Shown piece by piece: positions 25,536 to 33,905 of a stretch of DNA of 64,000 nucleotides. Every line of letters starts with the position of its first letter. Positions within the stretch are counted from its first letter, which is position 1. The notes beneath the pieces were generated by a model. The model was not told the DNA's origin. It made no database searches and saw only the letters and a list, made by a program, of their open reading frames with translations. Made by a program: the position numbers and the translations under genes. The stretch covers positions 1,178,001-1,242,000 of the forward strand of contig CP073692.1 of NCBI GenBank assembly GCA_018228665.1, given 5' to 3'. The DNA comes from Faecalicatena sp. Marseille-Q4148. GTDB lineage: Bacteria > Bacillota > Clostridia > Lachnospirales > Lachnospiraceae.

Positions 25536-27341
25536 CTAAACATTATACATTTTTTCTTCTACATATTCTTTTACAGCTTGATAACGATATCTCATTTTCA
25601 TTAATTTTAAAATATTTAGCGCCTGATGAAACAACATAGGGCTTTCTTTTTTGCAGGTCAATTCTTTAATACAAGCCATGGTCGTAACAGCACGTCCCAA
25701 TTCATTTCCTTTGCCGGCTTCCAGTATCATAACCATACGCTTTCTGTTCCACGCAAATGCTTCTTCTGTTCTCTCCAATTCAGTCAATACTCCTGCCATA
25801 TTTCCTGCTATTAATTCCCAATCCCGGATATTATAAACAGGGTTTAAATCGCTATTTTCATAATTACTCAATATTCTCTCCCATAACAAAATTGCTACTT
25901 CTTTTTCCTCTGTCGAACCTTCCGAGTAAAGATTGGCAATTCGATTCAAAATAATATTTTCACTATGTGTTAAACGATAAGACAAAATATCATTCTCCGC
26001 ATGCGGTAATGTTAGCGTTATAGCTTCATTAAATCTCCTTATTGCCTCTTCTCTTTTGATATTATGACATAAATATTCTGTCATGATGTTTTCCGATATT
26101 ATGTACTGCTGATTCTTAATATTTGACATATCTACTGTTTTTTCTAGTTTTTGTAAAATTTCTTCTACCTCTTCATGCTCAAAACGTTGTCTTCTGGCAG
26201 CAATTTCTCTTTCCAACCGCACTGCTTCAAATCGATCTGCCACAACATACATTCCAACGCGCTCTCTTTCCCGTTTTAGGCGATGCAGAAGTTTTTTCAT
26301 CAGTTCTTCTCTTACCTGTACTTTACCTCGTTCAATTTTTGACAGCGCTTCTCTGGTACATAATCCTTCTGATAATTTTTCCTGCGACATTTTCTTTGCA
26401 AGACGGCTTTTTCGAATCACTTCATAGTCCAATTCAAATGCCCTGTTAATATGCTGAAACATTGGAAAATCTTCAAAATGTATATTATATTCTGTCTCTA
26501 CTTCTACTAATGCATTTCGCATTTCTAACAGTTCTTCTGCCTCTGCTTCTTTTCCATCCTGTTTCAGCAGTAATGCATTTTCCCATAATATCTCCGGAAG
26601 ATATAAAATTCTTCCCTCTTCCCGCAGAAGTTCTAATGCATCTTCTAACCGGCTCTGAAAATACGCATCTGGCAGATTGGAGTATTTTTTCAGCAATAAT
26701 ACTGCATATGGATAAACCTTAACCAATTCTCCCGGATTTAAGCGCTTCTGTTCCAGATATTCTGAAATTTCCCATAATTCCTTTTCGTTTCTTTTTTCCT
26801 GTGTCTGCTCACAAATCTCCCAGCGAAATAGCAGCAGTTTTAATTCCTCTGCACTAAAAATCCGCTGATCAATCGCACGCTCACCTTGCATCGTCTGTAC
26901 AATTGCACTTTCGATATGATTTAATGCTTCTTTCAGCAAATGCAGCGAATTTCTCTCCTGTTTCCAGCGAATCCATAATATCTGCGCCTTTGCTTGCTCG
27001 ATAAATTGTCTGTGAAGCTTTTTCCCTGCTCTTTTTTCTTTCTCATACAGCTGCAGCGTATGCTCTGCTTCTTCTAAATGCAAATGACAAATAGCCGACT
27101 GCACTTGATACTGCAGCTCATATAAGCGATACGTTTCTTTTGGCAGCACATATTCCAGCCGTTCTGTTGATTCACCCAATCTGCCAAATAAGCGGTCTAA
27201 ACGAAAATACCCCGGCGACAGCTCCCCGCTTTCCATTTTCGCAAGTTCTGAAATGTCGCACAGTCCCTCACTTAATTGTTTCAAAGAATAGCCTTTTTCC
27301 TTGCGCAAGCTTCCCAAAATCATCCCAATACTTTGTCCCAT
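25536..27341 (-). CDS. Two-HTH XRE-type regulator with TPR-like helical body
   Basis: The 601-residue protein carries an XRE helix-turn-helix at its N-terminus (MILGSLRKEKGYSLKQLSEG) and a second one near residue 320 (VIRKSRLAKKMSQEKLSEGL), with long helical, probably TPR-like, stretches between and after. Such architecture is known in peptide-sensing RRNPP-type and related regulators, but two DNA-binding domains in one chain is less usual. Start: ATG 27341 after GGAGAAGAAATA; an alternative ATG at 27386 after AAGGTGATATGGG would add 15 residues beginning MNGIS. It is upstream of the ABC operon and probably controls it. Confidence 0.75.
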   Translation of the reverse strand: MGQSIGMILGSLRKEKGYSLKQLSEGLCDISELAKMESGELSPGYFRLDRLFGRLGESTERLEYVLPKETYRLYELQYQVQSAICHLHLEEAEHTLQLYEKEKRAGKKLHRQFIEQAKAQILWIRWKQERNSLHLLKEALNHIESAIVQTMQGERAIDQRIFSAEELKLLLFRWEICEQTQEKRNEKELWEISEYLEQKRLNPGELVKVYPYAVLLLKKYSNLPDAYFQSRLEDALELLREEGRILYLPEILWENALLLKQDGKEAEAEELLEMRNALVEVETEYNIHFEDFPMFQHINRAFELDYEVIRKSRLAKKMSQEKLSEGLCTREALSKIERGKVQVREELMKKLLHRLKRERERVGMYVVADRFEAVRLEREIAARRQRFEHEEVEEILQKLEKTVDMSNIKNQQYIISENIMTEYLCHNIKREEAIRRFNEAITLTLPHAENDILSYRLTHSENIILNRIANLYSEGSTEEKEVAILLWERILSNYENSDLNPVYNIRDWELIAGNMAGVLTELERTEEAFAWNRKRMVMILEAGKGNELGRAVTTMACIKELTCKKESPMLFHQALNILKLMKMRYRYQAVKEYVEEKMYNV

Positions 27342-27375
27342 TATTTCTTCTCCCACTCCAAATGAGCATAAAGAA

Positions 27376-27434
27376 ATTCCATTCATCCCATATCACCTTA
27401 CGATACTTTATGAATGGAATCCCTCTTTTCTTAA
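27376..27434 (-). repeat. Start-codon stem-loop repeat, copy 2 (regulator gene)
   Basis: ATTCCATTCAT (27376-27386) is perfectly inverted at 27410-27420 with a 23-base loop containing AAGGTGATA. Arms, loop length and the position of the ATG (27386) match copy 1 at the ZIP gene, and flanking bases are also similar. Confidence 0.7.
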
Positions 27435-27468
27435 TGCTTTTTCTTAAATATAATTACATTCTTAGCAA

Positions 27469-27780
27469 TTACCGCACCAATTTACTTTCATGTCCGGATA
27501 CCCCGCCGATGTTGACAGCTTTGTATCCCATCTTTGTCAAAAAGGTAACTGCTCTCCCTGCCCTTGCCCCACTTAAACAATAGACAAAAAGCGGCGTTTC
27601 TTTTGGCAGATCAATGCCTGCCAGTTTATTTAGCGGAATATTGACACTGCCTTCCAGATGTCCTTCCGCATATTCTCCTTCTGAACGCACATCAAGAAGC
27701 ACGGAACCCTTTGTCTCCTGCTGTGCTTTAATTCCTTCTTCCAGTGAAGGTTCTTTTCCAAACATATTTAAAAATCCCAT
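27469..27780 (-). CDS. Single-domain rhodanese-like sulfurtransferase
   Basis: The 103-residue cytosolic protein has a rhodanese fold: GSVLLDVRSEGEYAEGHLEGSVNIPL, and the active-site loop VYCLSGARAG with the persulfide-forming Cys. Family members transfer sulfane sulfur or detoxify. The start is uncertain (27780 chosen because it begins with MGFLNMFG; 27804 is possible). A Ser-Gly-Ala-Arg loop follows the Cys. Confidence 0.82.
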   Translation of the reverse strand: MGFLNMFGKEPSLEEGIKAQQETKGSVLLDVRSEGEYAEGHLEGSVNIPLNKLAGIDLPKETPLFVYCLSGARAGRAVTFLTKMGYKAVNIGGVSGHESKLVR

Positions 27781-27820
27781 GTCTATTACCGTCCTGTCCT
27801 GCATATAGTTTTATATAGTT

Positions 27821-28450
27821 TTATGATTGTTCCCATTTCCGATAAATGCTCTCCAGTGCATCCACGGTTCCTTCCACACCGAGAAGGCTCACATTCAAAA
27901 GAATGTCATGCGATTCAATACTTCCCCATTCTCTTCCTGTATGCGCCTCATAATAGAGCTTTCTTCCTTTATCTACCCGCTTGATCTTTTCTTTTGCCTG
28001 ACGCTCATCCAATTTGTAAATCTGCATGATCCGGCGAACTCTGTCATCGCGATAGGCATGGACAAATACATTGATGCAATTGGAATAATCTCCAAGAATA
28101 TAGTCTGCACATCGCCCCACAAAAATGCATGAACTTCTCTTCGCCAGTTCCAAAATAATCTCTTTCTGTGCGCGGAATACTTTGTCGCTGAGCGGCACGG
28201 TGTCCTCTCCCTCTCTCATAAACACCGTATAATCTCCGGTATTTACAACATAGCCGGATAAAAATTTCCCAAGAATCGACTCATCCACCTGACTTGCCTC
28301 TTCATTCGTAATTGCCAGCTTTCTTGCAGCCATTGCAATCAGATTATGATCATAAAGCGGAATATTCAAACGCTCTGCCAACCTGTTGCCAATTTCGTGT
28401 CCACCGCTGCCGAATTCTCTTCCAATCGTAATAATTACATGATCTGTCAT
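27821..28450 (-). CDS. Cytidylate kinase-like protein
   Basis: The 209-residue protein starts ITIGREFGSGGHEIGNRLAE, the P-loop form of the cytidylate kinase-like family (AAA_26) common in Clostridia next to, but distinct from, Cmk. It should bind ATP and phosphorylate a nucleotide or unknown small molecule. It precedes the rhodanese gene by 40 bases. Confidence 0.8.
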   Translation of the reverse strand: MTDHVIITIGREFGSGGHEIGNRLAERLNIPLYDHNLIAMAARKLAITNEEASQVDESILGKFLSGYVVNTGDYTVFMREGEDTVPLSDKVFRAQKEIILELAKRSSCIFVGRCADYILGDYSNCINVFVHAYRDDRVRRIMQIYKLDERQAKEKIKRVDKGRKLYYEAHTGREWGSIESHDILLNVSLLGVEGTVDALESIYRKWEQS

Positions 28451-28482
28451 ACATGTATCCCCCTTTCAATCTTCCGAAATAT

Positions 28483-30066
28483 TTATTTTCTCGAAAAAAT
28501 ATGTTTTAAAAATACATACATTACAATCCCAAAAGCAATCAGATATCCAAACGCTCCAAGCGCCGGAATCCCCCATATCTTCGGTGTCATATCTGTTGTG
28601 CAGATAATGCTGGAGCTGATCAGAAGCGCCATTACCCAAAGCCCCATTACAATGTTTCTTACCAGCCTTCGCAGCAGCCTTTCCAATTCTCCGGCTGCAT
28701 GAAGTTCCAGATTAATTTTCGTCTGCCCCTTTAAGTAGCCCTGAAGGATATCGGATAATAATGACGGAATATTGACTGCTTTCTGAATAAATCTGTACAG
28801 ATTCTTTCCACTGTTTTTCAGCTCTTTTTTCAAGCTCTTTTCTTCGAGGATTTTTCCCGCCATATGCCTCGATGCAATCTCAACCATATTGATCTCCGGC
28901 GCAATATCTGCCAGCACACCTTCCATATGTGTTAATCCTCTTGCGAGCATAGTCATTCCATGAGGCATAATAATCTTATTCTCTTTCATCACTTCCATAA
29001 GATCCATTGTTACCTCTGCAATGTCAATCGCCCCAAAATCTGCTGTTCCGTACTTTGAAAGCAGACTGCTGATGTCTTCATAAAGCTGGCTCTGATCCGG
29101 TTTTTCTTTAAAATCTCCAAGCGCCAGCACAACATCCTGCAGAAGTCCCACATCTCCGACTGCAATTCCCTGAATTGCCCGTCCGAGGAGTTCCCGATCC
29201 CTCTCCGTCAGCCGTCCCATCATCCCCATATCAATCCAGATAATCTTTCCTTCGCACACTTTTACATTGCCCGGATGTGGATCGGCATGAAAGAACCCAT
29301 CATCCATTACCTGTTTGATATAGTTGTCTATCAGCTTAATTCCGATTTCTTCCAGATCATATCCGTCAGCGAGCAATGCTTTCTTATCATCCACACTGCA
29401 CCCTTCAATATGCTCCATAACAAGTACGGACTGATTCGTATATTCCTGATAAAGCTTTGGAACACCGACAAATGCAACTGCTTTATTGTGTCTTGCAAAT
29501 TCTTCCATATTAGCTGCTTCTGTAAGGAAATTCATCTCCTCACGCGTCACTGCCCAAAGTTCATCAAGCACCATATCCAGGTCAACCATTTCCTTTAGGC
29601 TTACCGGAGGGAGCAGCTTGACCGCCCGATGTAAAAGACCGATATCTCTTGCCATCGTCTCATAGATCCCTCTTCGCTGCACTTTCACAACAACCGAAGC
29701 GCCGTTCTTCAATACCGCTTTATGTACTTGCGCGATAGAAGCTGAGCCAAGAGGGGTATCGTCTATTGCTGTAAATATTTCGCTCCAGGGGCATCCATAA
29801 GCACTCTCCAGAACTTCCTCTACTTCTGAAAAACTCATTGGGGCAACTTCTGAGCGGAGCCGCATCAGTTCATCACAATATCGCTTCGGCAAAATATCTG
29901 AATGCATGGACATAATCTGTCCCAATTTGATAAATGTAGGTCCCAGGTCTTCCAGAATGAGGCGAAGTTTCTCCGGCGTTACACCTCTTGTAATCCCGTG
30001 CTTTTTCAGCACCCCTGTCATCTCTTTTAATCTAGTCCGGTACTCCTGCGTTTCCTGCCTGCTCAT
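28483..30066 (-). CDS. UbiB/AarF-family (ABC1) atypical kinase
   Basis: The 527-residue protein starts at the ATG at 30066 behind GGAGGCAGCAG, overlapping the 3' end of the upstream gene by 35 bases. ABC1 motifs are present: KLGQIMSMHSDILP (KxGQ), GSASIAQVHKAVL (Ala-rich loop), VVVKVQRRG, HADPHPGNVKV and WIDMGMMG. Two C-terminal membrane segments follow. UbiB-like proteins are ATPases linked to isoprenoid lipid handling; in an anaerobe without ubiquinone the target is unknown. Confidence 0.9.
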   Translation of the reverse strand: MSRQETQEYRTRLKEMTGVLKKHGITRGVTPEKLRLILEDLGPTFIKLGQIMSMHSDILPKRYCDELMRLRSEVAPMSFSEVEEVLESAYGCPWSEIFTAIDDTPLGSASIAQVHKAVLKNGASVVVKVQRRGIYETMARDIGLLHRAVKLLPPVSLKEMVDLDMVLDELWAVTREEMNFLTEAANMEEFARHNKAVAFVGVPKLYQEYTNQSVLVMEHIEGCSVDDKKALLADGYDLEEIGIKLIDNYIKQVMDDGFFHADPHPGNVKVCEGKIIWIDMGMMGRLTERDRELLGRAIQGIAVGDVGLLQDVVLALGDFKEKPDQSQLYEDISSLLSKYGTADFGAIDIAEVTMDLMEVMKENKIIMPHGMTMLARGLTHMEGVLADIAPEINMVEIASRHMAGKILEEKSLKKELKNSGKNLYRFIQKAVNIPSLLSDILQGYLKGQTKINLELHAAGELERLLRRLVRNIVMGLWVMALLISSSIICTTDMTPKIWGIPALGAFGYLIAFGIVMYVFLKHIFSRK

Positions 30067-30367
30067 CTGCTGCCTCCATCGCTGCAAGCTGCTCTTTCAG
30101 CGCCTCGATCATCTCCGGCGACATCTTCTCAAGCATCTCGCTGATTTCTTCCGGTGAATCCGGCTCTTCTGCCACATTCATCTTCTCTTTTACCGTTTTC
30201 TTAATGTTGTGTTTCAACTCTTCATTCAGCGCCTTCCCCTGTTCCACTGTCAGTTCGCCTTTTTCTACCATCTCATCCAGCATCTCTTTTGATTTTTCTG
30301 CTGTTGTTGCCACAACACCAATCCCTGCTAACAAAAGTTTCTTAATATTATCTCCAAATCCATCCAT
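30032..30367 (-). CDS. Phasin-like coiled-coil protein
   Basis: The 111-residue protein is predicted almost all helical (ILLAGIGVVATTAEKSKEML, then long charged helices), like the small phasin-like proteins that often precede UbiB-family genes in Clostridia. Its last codons overlap the start of the UbiB gene, so the two are translationally coupled and probably interact. Confidence 0.72.
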   Translation of the reverse strand: MDGFGDNIKKLLLAGIGVVATTAEKSKEMLDEMVEKGELTVEQGKALNEELKHNIKKTVKEKMNVAEEPDSPEEISEMLEKMSPEMIEALKEQLAAMEAADEQAGNAGVPD

Positions 30368-30416
30368 GTTACATGCTCCTCTCTCTGCATATTCTGCGCT
30401 TCCTTATCCGGTTCTT

Positions 30417-30794
30417 TCACAGCGAAAAAAGCTGTAAAAGCTTTGGAAGAAATATAATAAGTCCCGCTGCTGCTGCCATAAGCGCCGCAATCAGAACTGC
30501 TCCGGCGGCAGTGTCCTTTGCCAGCTTGGCAAGGGGACGTTTCTCTTCCGTCACAAGATCTACTACTGCCTCAATTGCTGTATTCACAAGTTCCAGCGCC
30601 ATAATCATTCCAAACAATACCAGACAGATACACCACTCCAGTGCAGAAATATGAAATAGTATTCCCGCTGCTGTCACTCCTATCGCTGCCACACAGTGAA
30701 TCTTCATATTCCGTTCCTTTCGGATTCCGGCAAAAATCCCTTCAAATGCATAACCAAAACTTTTATACAATGGTTCTTTCTTCGGCTGTCTCAT
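30417..30794 (-). CDS. DgkA-type diacylglycerol/undecaprenol kinase
   Basis: The 125-residue, three-helix membrane kinase shows the DgkA active-site pattern (ERNMKIHCVAA and ELVNTAIEAVVDLVT). In Gram-positives this family mainly phosphorylates undecaprenol, recycling the lipid carrier of wall synthesis. It lies upstream of the phasin-like gene with a 49-base gap. Confidence 0.9.
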   Translation of the reverse strand: MRQPKKEPLYKSFGYAFEGIFAGIRKERNMKIHCVAAIGVTAAGILFHISALEWCICLVLFGMIMALELVNTAIEAVVDLVTEEKRPLAKLAKDTAAGAVLIAALMAAAAGLIIFLPKLLQLFSL

Positions 30795-30991
30795 TTTCTC
30801 ACCTCTTATTCGGAATTTAACTCTATTATACTACATTTTGCACAAAAATATATAAATTTTTGGTTAATTTTATATTCTTTTGCTCTTTTTTATCCTGTAT
30901 TTCTCTATTGATTATCATGGACTTTAAACAATTTTTGCACTATACTAAAGCTAATAGATTATTTCCACCGGAAAGCATACAGGAGGTTGTT

Positions 30992-31459
30992 ATGAGAATA
31001 GAGATCCCGGAATATAAAACATTAGAACTTGACACTATTTTTCTTGATTTTAACGGAACCATTGCCGTGGACGGCGTCATTCCAAAGAGTGTTTGTCAAA
31101 GACTGATTACTCTTGCCGGCAATTTTCGTATCTATGTGCTGACTGCAGATACCAATGGAACAGCAAAAGAACAGTGTGAACAGCTTCCGGTTTATTTACA
31201 GACATTTCCATCGGGAAATGCAAGAGATTACAAAAAAGAATTATTAAAATCGGTTGGTGCAAGACGATGTGCCGCCTTTGGCAATGGACGCAATGACGAA
31301 CTCATGTTAAAAGAAGCCGCATTTTCCGTTGCAGTCATGGGAACGGAAGGCGTATATGGAAAGCTTCTCAAAGAGGCAGACATTTGCGTCTCTTCTATCG
31401 AAGATGGATTAGAACTGCTGATTCACCCGAATCGACTGATCGCAGGACTGCGCGGATAA
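30992..31459 (+). CDS. HAD-family protein, soluble P-type ATPase-like
   Basis: The 155-residue protein starts at the ATG at 30992 after AGGAGG. HAD motif I reads LDFNGTIAVDG (nucleophile Asp19), with Asn where phosphatases carry a second Asp, as in the soluble P-type ATPase-like group (COG4087). Motif IV is GNGRNDELML. It may be a phosphatase of low activity. It is first of a three-gene operon with a coiled-coil protein and a YheO-type regulator. Confidence 0.78.
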   Translation: MRIEIPEYKTLELDTIFLDFNGTIAVDGVIPKSVCQRLITLAGNFRIYVLTADTNGTAKEQCEQLPVYLQTFPSGNARDYKKELLKSVGARRCAAFGNGRNDELMLKEAAFSVAVMGTEGVYGKLLKEADICVSSIEDGLELLIHPNRLIAGLRG

Positions 31460-31481
31460 AGAATTAAAAAAGGAGCATCTT

Positions 31482-31823
31482 ATGGAAATATTATTTTCGA
31501 ATCAGAAAGAATCACATTTTATCGAAGTTTATAATGAATATTTAAAGAAAATTCCGGATTTGCTAAAGCAGCTGGAGACCGTAGAACAGATGTATCAAAA
31601 AGCCTGCCTGGAAGAATCCATGCTGCCATCAGGCTCTGATGACAATCACAGCGTCGCTTTGTATGAGGAACGTCTGACGCGTATCAAAGCACAATGTGAG
31701 GAACGTGCCGCCGATATCAGACAGCAGTGTCATCTGATTTTTGATCTGAAATCTCAGATAGAAGCAGAAAGTCTTGTATTGACAAAACTGATTTCTTCAG
31801 AACCATCTTCGGAAAAAAACTAA
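31482..31823 (+). CDS. Hypothetical coiled-coil protein
   Basis: I do not recognise this 113-residue protein. It is predicted helical throughout and charged, with heptad-like stretches (YLKKIPDLLKQLETVEQMYQ and IKAQCEERAADIRQQCH), no membrane segment and two or three Cys. It sits between the HAD gene (22-base gap, own GGAGC-type site) and the YheO-type regulator. Confidence 0.6.
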   Translation: MEILFSNQKESHFIEVYNEYLKKIPDLLKQLETVEQMYQKACLEESMLPSGSDDNHSVALYEERLTRIKAQCEERAADIRQQCHLIFDLKSQIEAESLVLTKLISSEPSSEKN

Positions 31824-31850
31824 TTCTAATAAGGAAAAGGAAGCTATAAT

Positions 31851-32549
31851 ATGATATCTACTATTTTACAGCCCTATATCCCCCTCGTTGAATTTCTCGG
31901 TCAGACGTTAGGACCGGATTATGAGATTGTTCTTCAGGACCTGACTCCTGAACACAACTGCATCATCGCAATCGCAAACGGCAGCATCAGCGGCCGAACC
32001 GTTGGAAGCCCGCTGACCAATGCTGCGCTTCAGATGCTTTCCGGAAAATTATACGAATCCCATGATTTTCTTGTAAACTATAAAGGCATCGCTGAAAACG
32101 GTCATGTGCTGCGCTCTTCTACGATGTTTATTAAAGATTCTTCCGGCATCCCTGTTGGACTTCTGTGCATTAATTTTGATGACAGCCGGTTCATGGAACT
32201 CCACGAGAAGCTAATGGCGGTCATACATCCGGCTTCTGCTTCTGCAAATGTTCCTGCATTTTCCAAAACGCTTTCGTTCTCAAGTTCCGAGACGTCCGAC
32301 AGCATTCCGGAAATTACAGAACATTTCTCTATGGACATTCATTCACTTATGCAGAAAATTTTTGACGATACAACTGCTTCCATTTCAACACCGTTGGATC
32401 GGCTAACGCAAAGTGAACGTAAAGAACTGATACGCCAACTGCATGACAGAGGACTTTTCCAGCTCAAAGGAGCAATTTCCTTTGTTGCAGGACAATTTTC
32501 CTGTTCATCGGCAACGATCTACCGCTATCTCAGTGAGATCAACGGTTAA
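31851..32549 (+). CDS. YheO/DauR-type transcriptional regulator
   Basis: The 232-residue protein has an N-terminal PAS-like YheO domain (LGPDYEIVLQDLTPEHNCII, GLLCINFDDSRF) and a C-terminal HTH_22 (LHDRGLFQLKGAISFVAGQF, SSATIYRYLSEING). Relatives such as DauR control amino-acid catabolism genes. It ends the HAD operon and may autoregulate it. Confidence 0.85.
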   Translation: MISTILQPYIPLVEFLGQTLGPDYEIVLQDLTPEHNCIIAIANGSISGRTVGSPLTNAALQMLSGKLYESHDFLVNYKGIAENGHVLRSSTMFIKDSSGIPVGLLCINFDDSRFMELHEKLMAVIHPASASANVPAFSKTLSFSSSETSDSIPEITEHFSMDIHSLMQKIFDDTTASISTPLDRLTQSERKELIRQLHDRGLFQLKGAISFVAGQFSCSSATIYRYLSEING

Positions 32550-32562
32550 ATCCGCCCTAAGT

Positions 32563-33450
32563 TTACGGCACTAAAATCAGCTCACAGGTAGACTCCTGGA
32601 AAGCTTCTTTTGCTTTTTCATTTAGAACTTTTAATGCAAGTTCCAGATTTTTTACTTCCAGGCTGTCTGCCTCAATCTGAAAATATATCGCAATCCACAA
32701 ATGCCGTCCCGTTCTCGTAATATCGAAAAAGACAGGCGTAAACTGGTATTGTTCCAGTATCGGATGACAGATTTCTTTGACTTCCTCCATGAATGTCTCA
32801 TCCGGTGAAAACAGAAAAAGATCTTTTACCGCTCCCCACAGTACCTTTATACTTTCCGGAAGCATGAATACCATAACGATGACCGCTACAATCTGGTCAA
32901 AGTACGGCGTAAGAAATCCAAGCGGTGTTTTTTCCAGATACATCGATACAAAAAAGGCAAGAGACATGCCCAAACTATATACAATATCTAGTTTCCAGCC
33001 AAGAAGTTCTGCGGTAATCGTCGGGGAGGATAAGTTGCGGTTCAGCCGTTTCATGATTAGAAAAATAACAATACTGGCTGCCCCAAGACAAAACTGGAAC
33101 AGCGAAACTTGTGCATGGTCTACCGGATTTCCTCCTGACAAAGCAGAATCCAACACTTCTGCCGATACTCCCATCGTTACCGAAAGCATCATAACCCCTT
33201 TAATTATGACAAATATTGATTCAATCTGAAAATATCCGTAAGGATGTTTTTCTGATACAGGCTTATGAAACAACGGTGTCAAAAACAACAGCAGCGCAAT
33301 AAAGACAAGTTCTGATGCATCGTATACTGCATCGGTCAATGCAGACTGTGAATGACTGTATATAGAAAAAATAAATTCTACAACAGCAAACATCAATCCT
33401 GAGAAAAACGACATCAGCAGAATCTGTTTTTCTTTTTTTTCGGTTATCAT
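32563..33450 (-). CDS. Cation diffusion facilitator family transporter
   Basis: The 295-residue protein has six membrane segments and a C-terminal cytosolic domain of ferredoxin-like type (FFDITRTGRHLWIAIYFQIE). The TM2 site (SQSALTDAVYDASELV) supplies two Asp, and TM5 (ITAELLGWKLDIVYSLG) further polar residues, though not the canonical HxxxD pair. CDF carriers export Zn, Mn or Fe by proton antiport. It is convergent with the YheO gene. Confidence 0.83.
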   Translation of the reverse strand: MITEKKEKQILLMSFFSGLMFAVVEFIFSIYSHSQSALTDAVYDASELVFIALLLFLTPLFHKPVSEKHPYGYFQIESIFVIIKGVMMLSVTMGVSAEVLDSALSGGNPVDHAQVSLFQFCLGAASIVIFLIMKRLNRNLSSPTITAELLGWKLDIVYSLGMSLAFFVSMYLEKTPLGFLTPYFDQIVAVIVMVFMLPESIKVLWGAVKDLFLFSPDETFMEEVKEICHPILEQYQFTPVFFDITRTGRHLWIAIYFQIEADSLEVKNLELALKVLNEKAKEAFQESTCELILVP

Positions 33451-33524
33451 GTTGTCACCTCATTTTTGAAATATAAGTGAGATTATAACGCTACTGGTTA
33501 TAAAAGTAAAGCCGTTTCCCTTCT

Positions 33525-33905
33525 CTACACCGAAGCTTCCACCGTTTTCACCCGGAATCCAAAGTATATGATATGGAATATCCATACAATCACCAAAACT
33601 GCTCTGCCAATCGGTACAGCTCCCATCATGGCAAATCCAATTCCCATTGTAATGGTAACACCTGCCATAATCCCAACCTTTGTTTTTCTTGTCATCCCTT
33701 CACCTTTTGCATAAGTTTCCAGATTATTTTTATAGAGCTTTGTTCCACAAAACCAGTTTTCCAGTTTCCTGCTGCTTTTCGCAAAACAAAACGCTGCCCC
33801 GAGCAGAAATACGACACAGGGAACTAATGGAATCATTGCCCCTGCCGCGCCAATTCCTGTCAAAAGAAATCCTGCCGCAGCCCATAAGAATTTTGTTGTT
33901 TTCAT
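33525..33905 (-). CDS. YbaN/DUF454 small membrane protein
   Basis: The 126-residue protein has the DUF454 pattern: TTKFLWAAAGFLLTGIGAAG, PLVPCVVFLLGAAFCFAKSS, WFCGTKLYKNNLETYAKGEG, then two more helices. Its ATG abuts the stop of the ABC gene (TAAATG), so it is the last gene of an operator-controlled exporter operon. The molecular role of YbaN proteins is not established. Confidence 0.85.
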   Translation of the reverse strand: MKTTKFLWAAAGFLLTGIGAAGAMIPLVPCVVFLLGAAFCFAKSSRKLENWFCGTKLYKNNLETYAKGEGMTRKTKVGIMAGVTITMGIGFAMMGAVPIGRAVLVIVWIFHIIYFGFRVKTVEASV

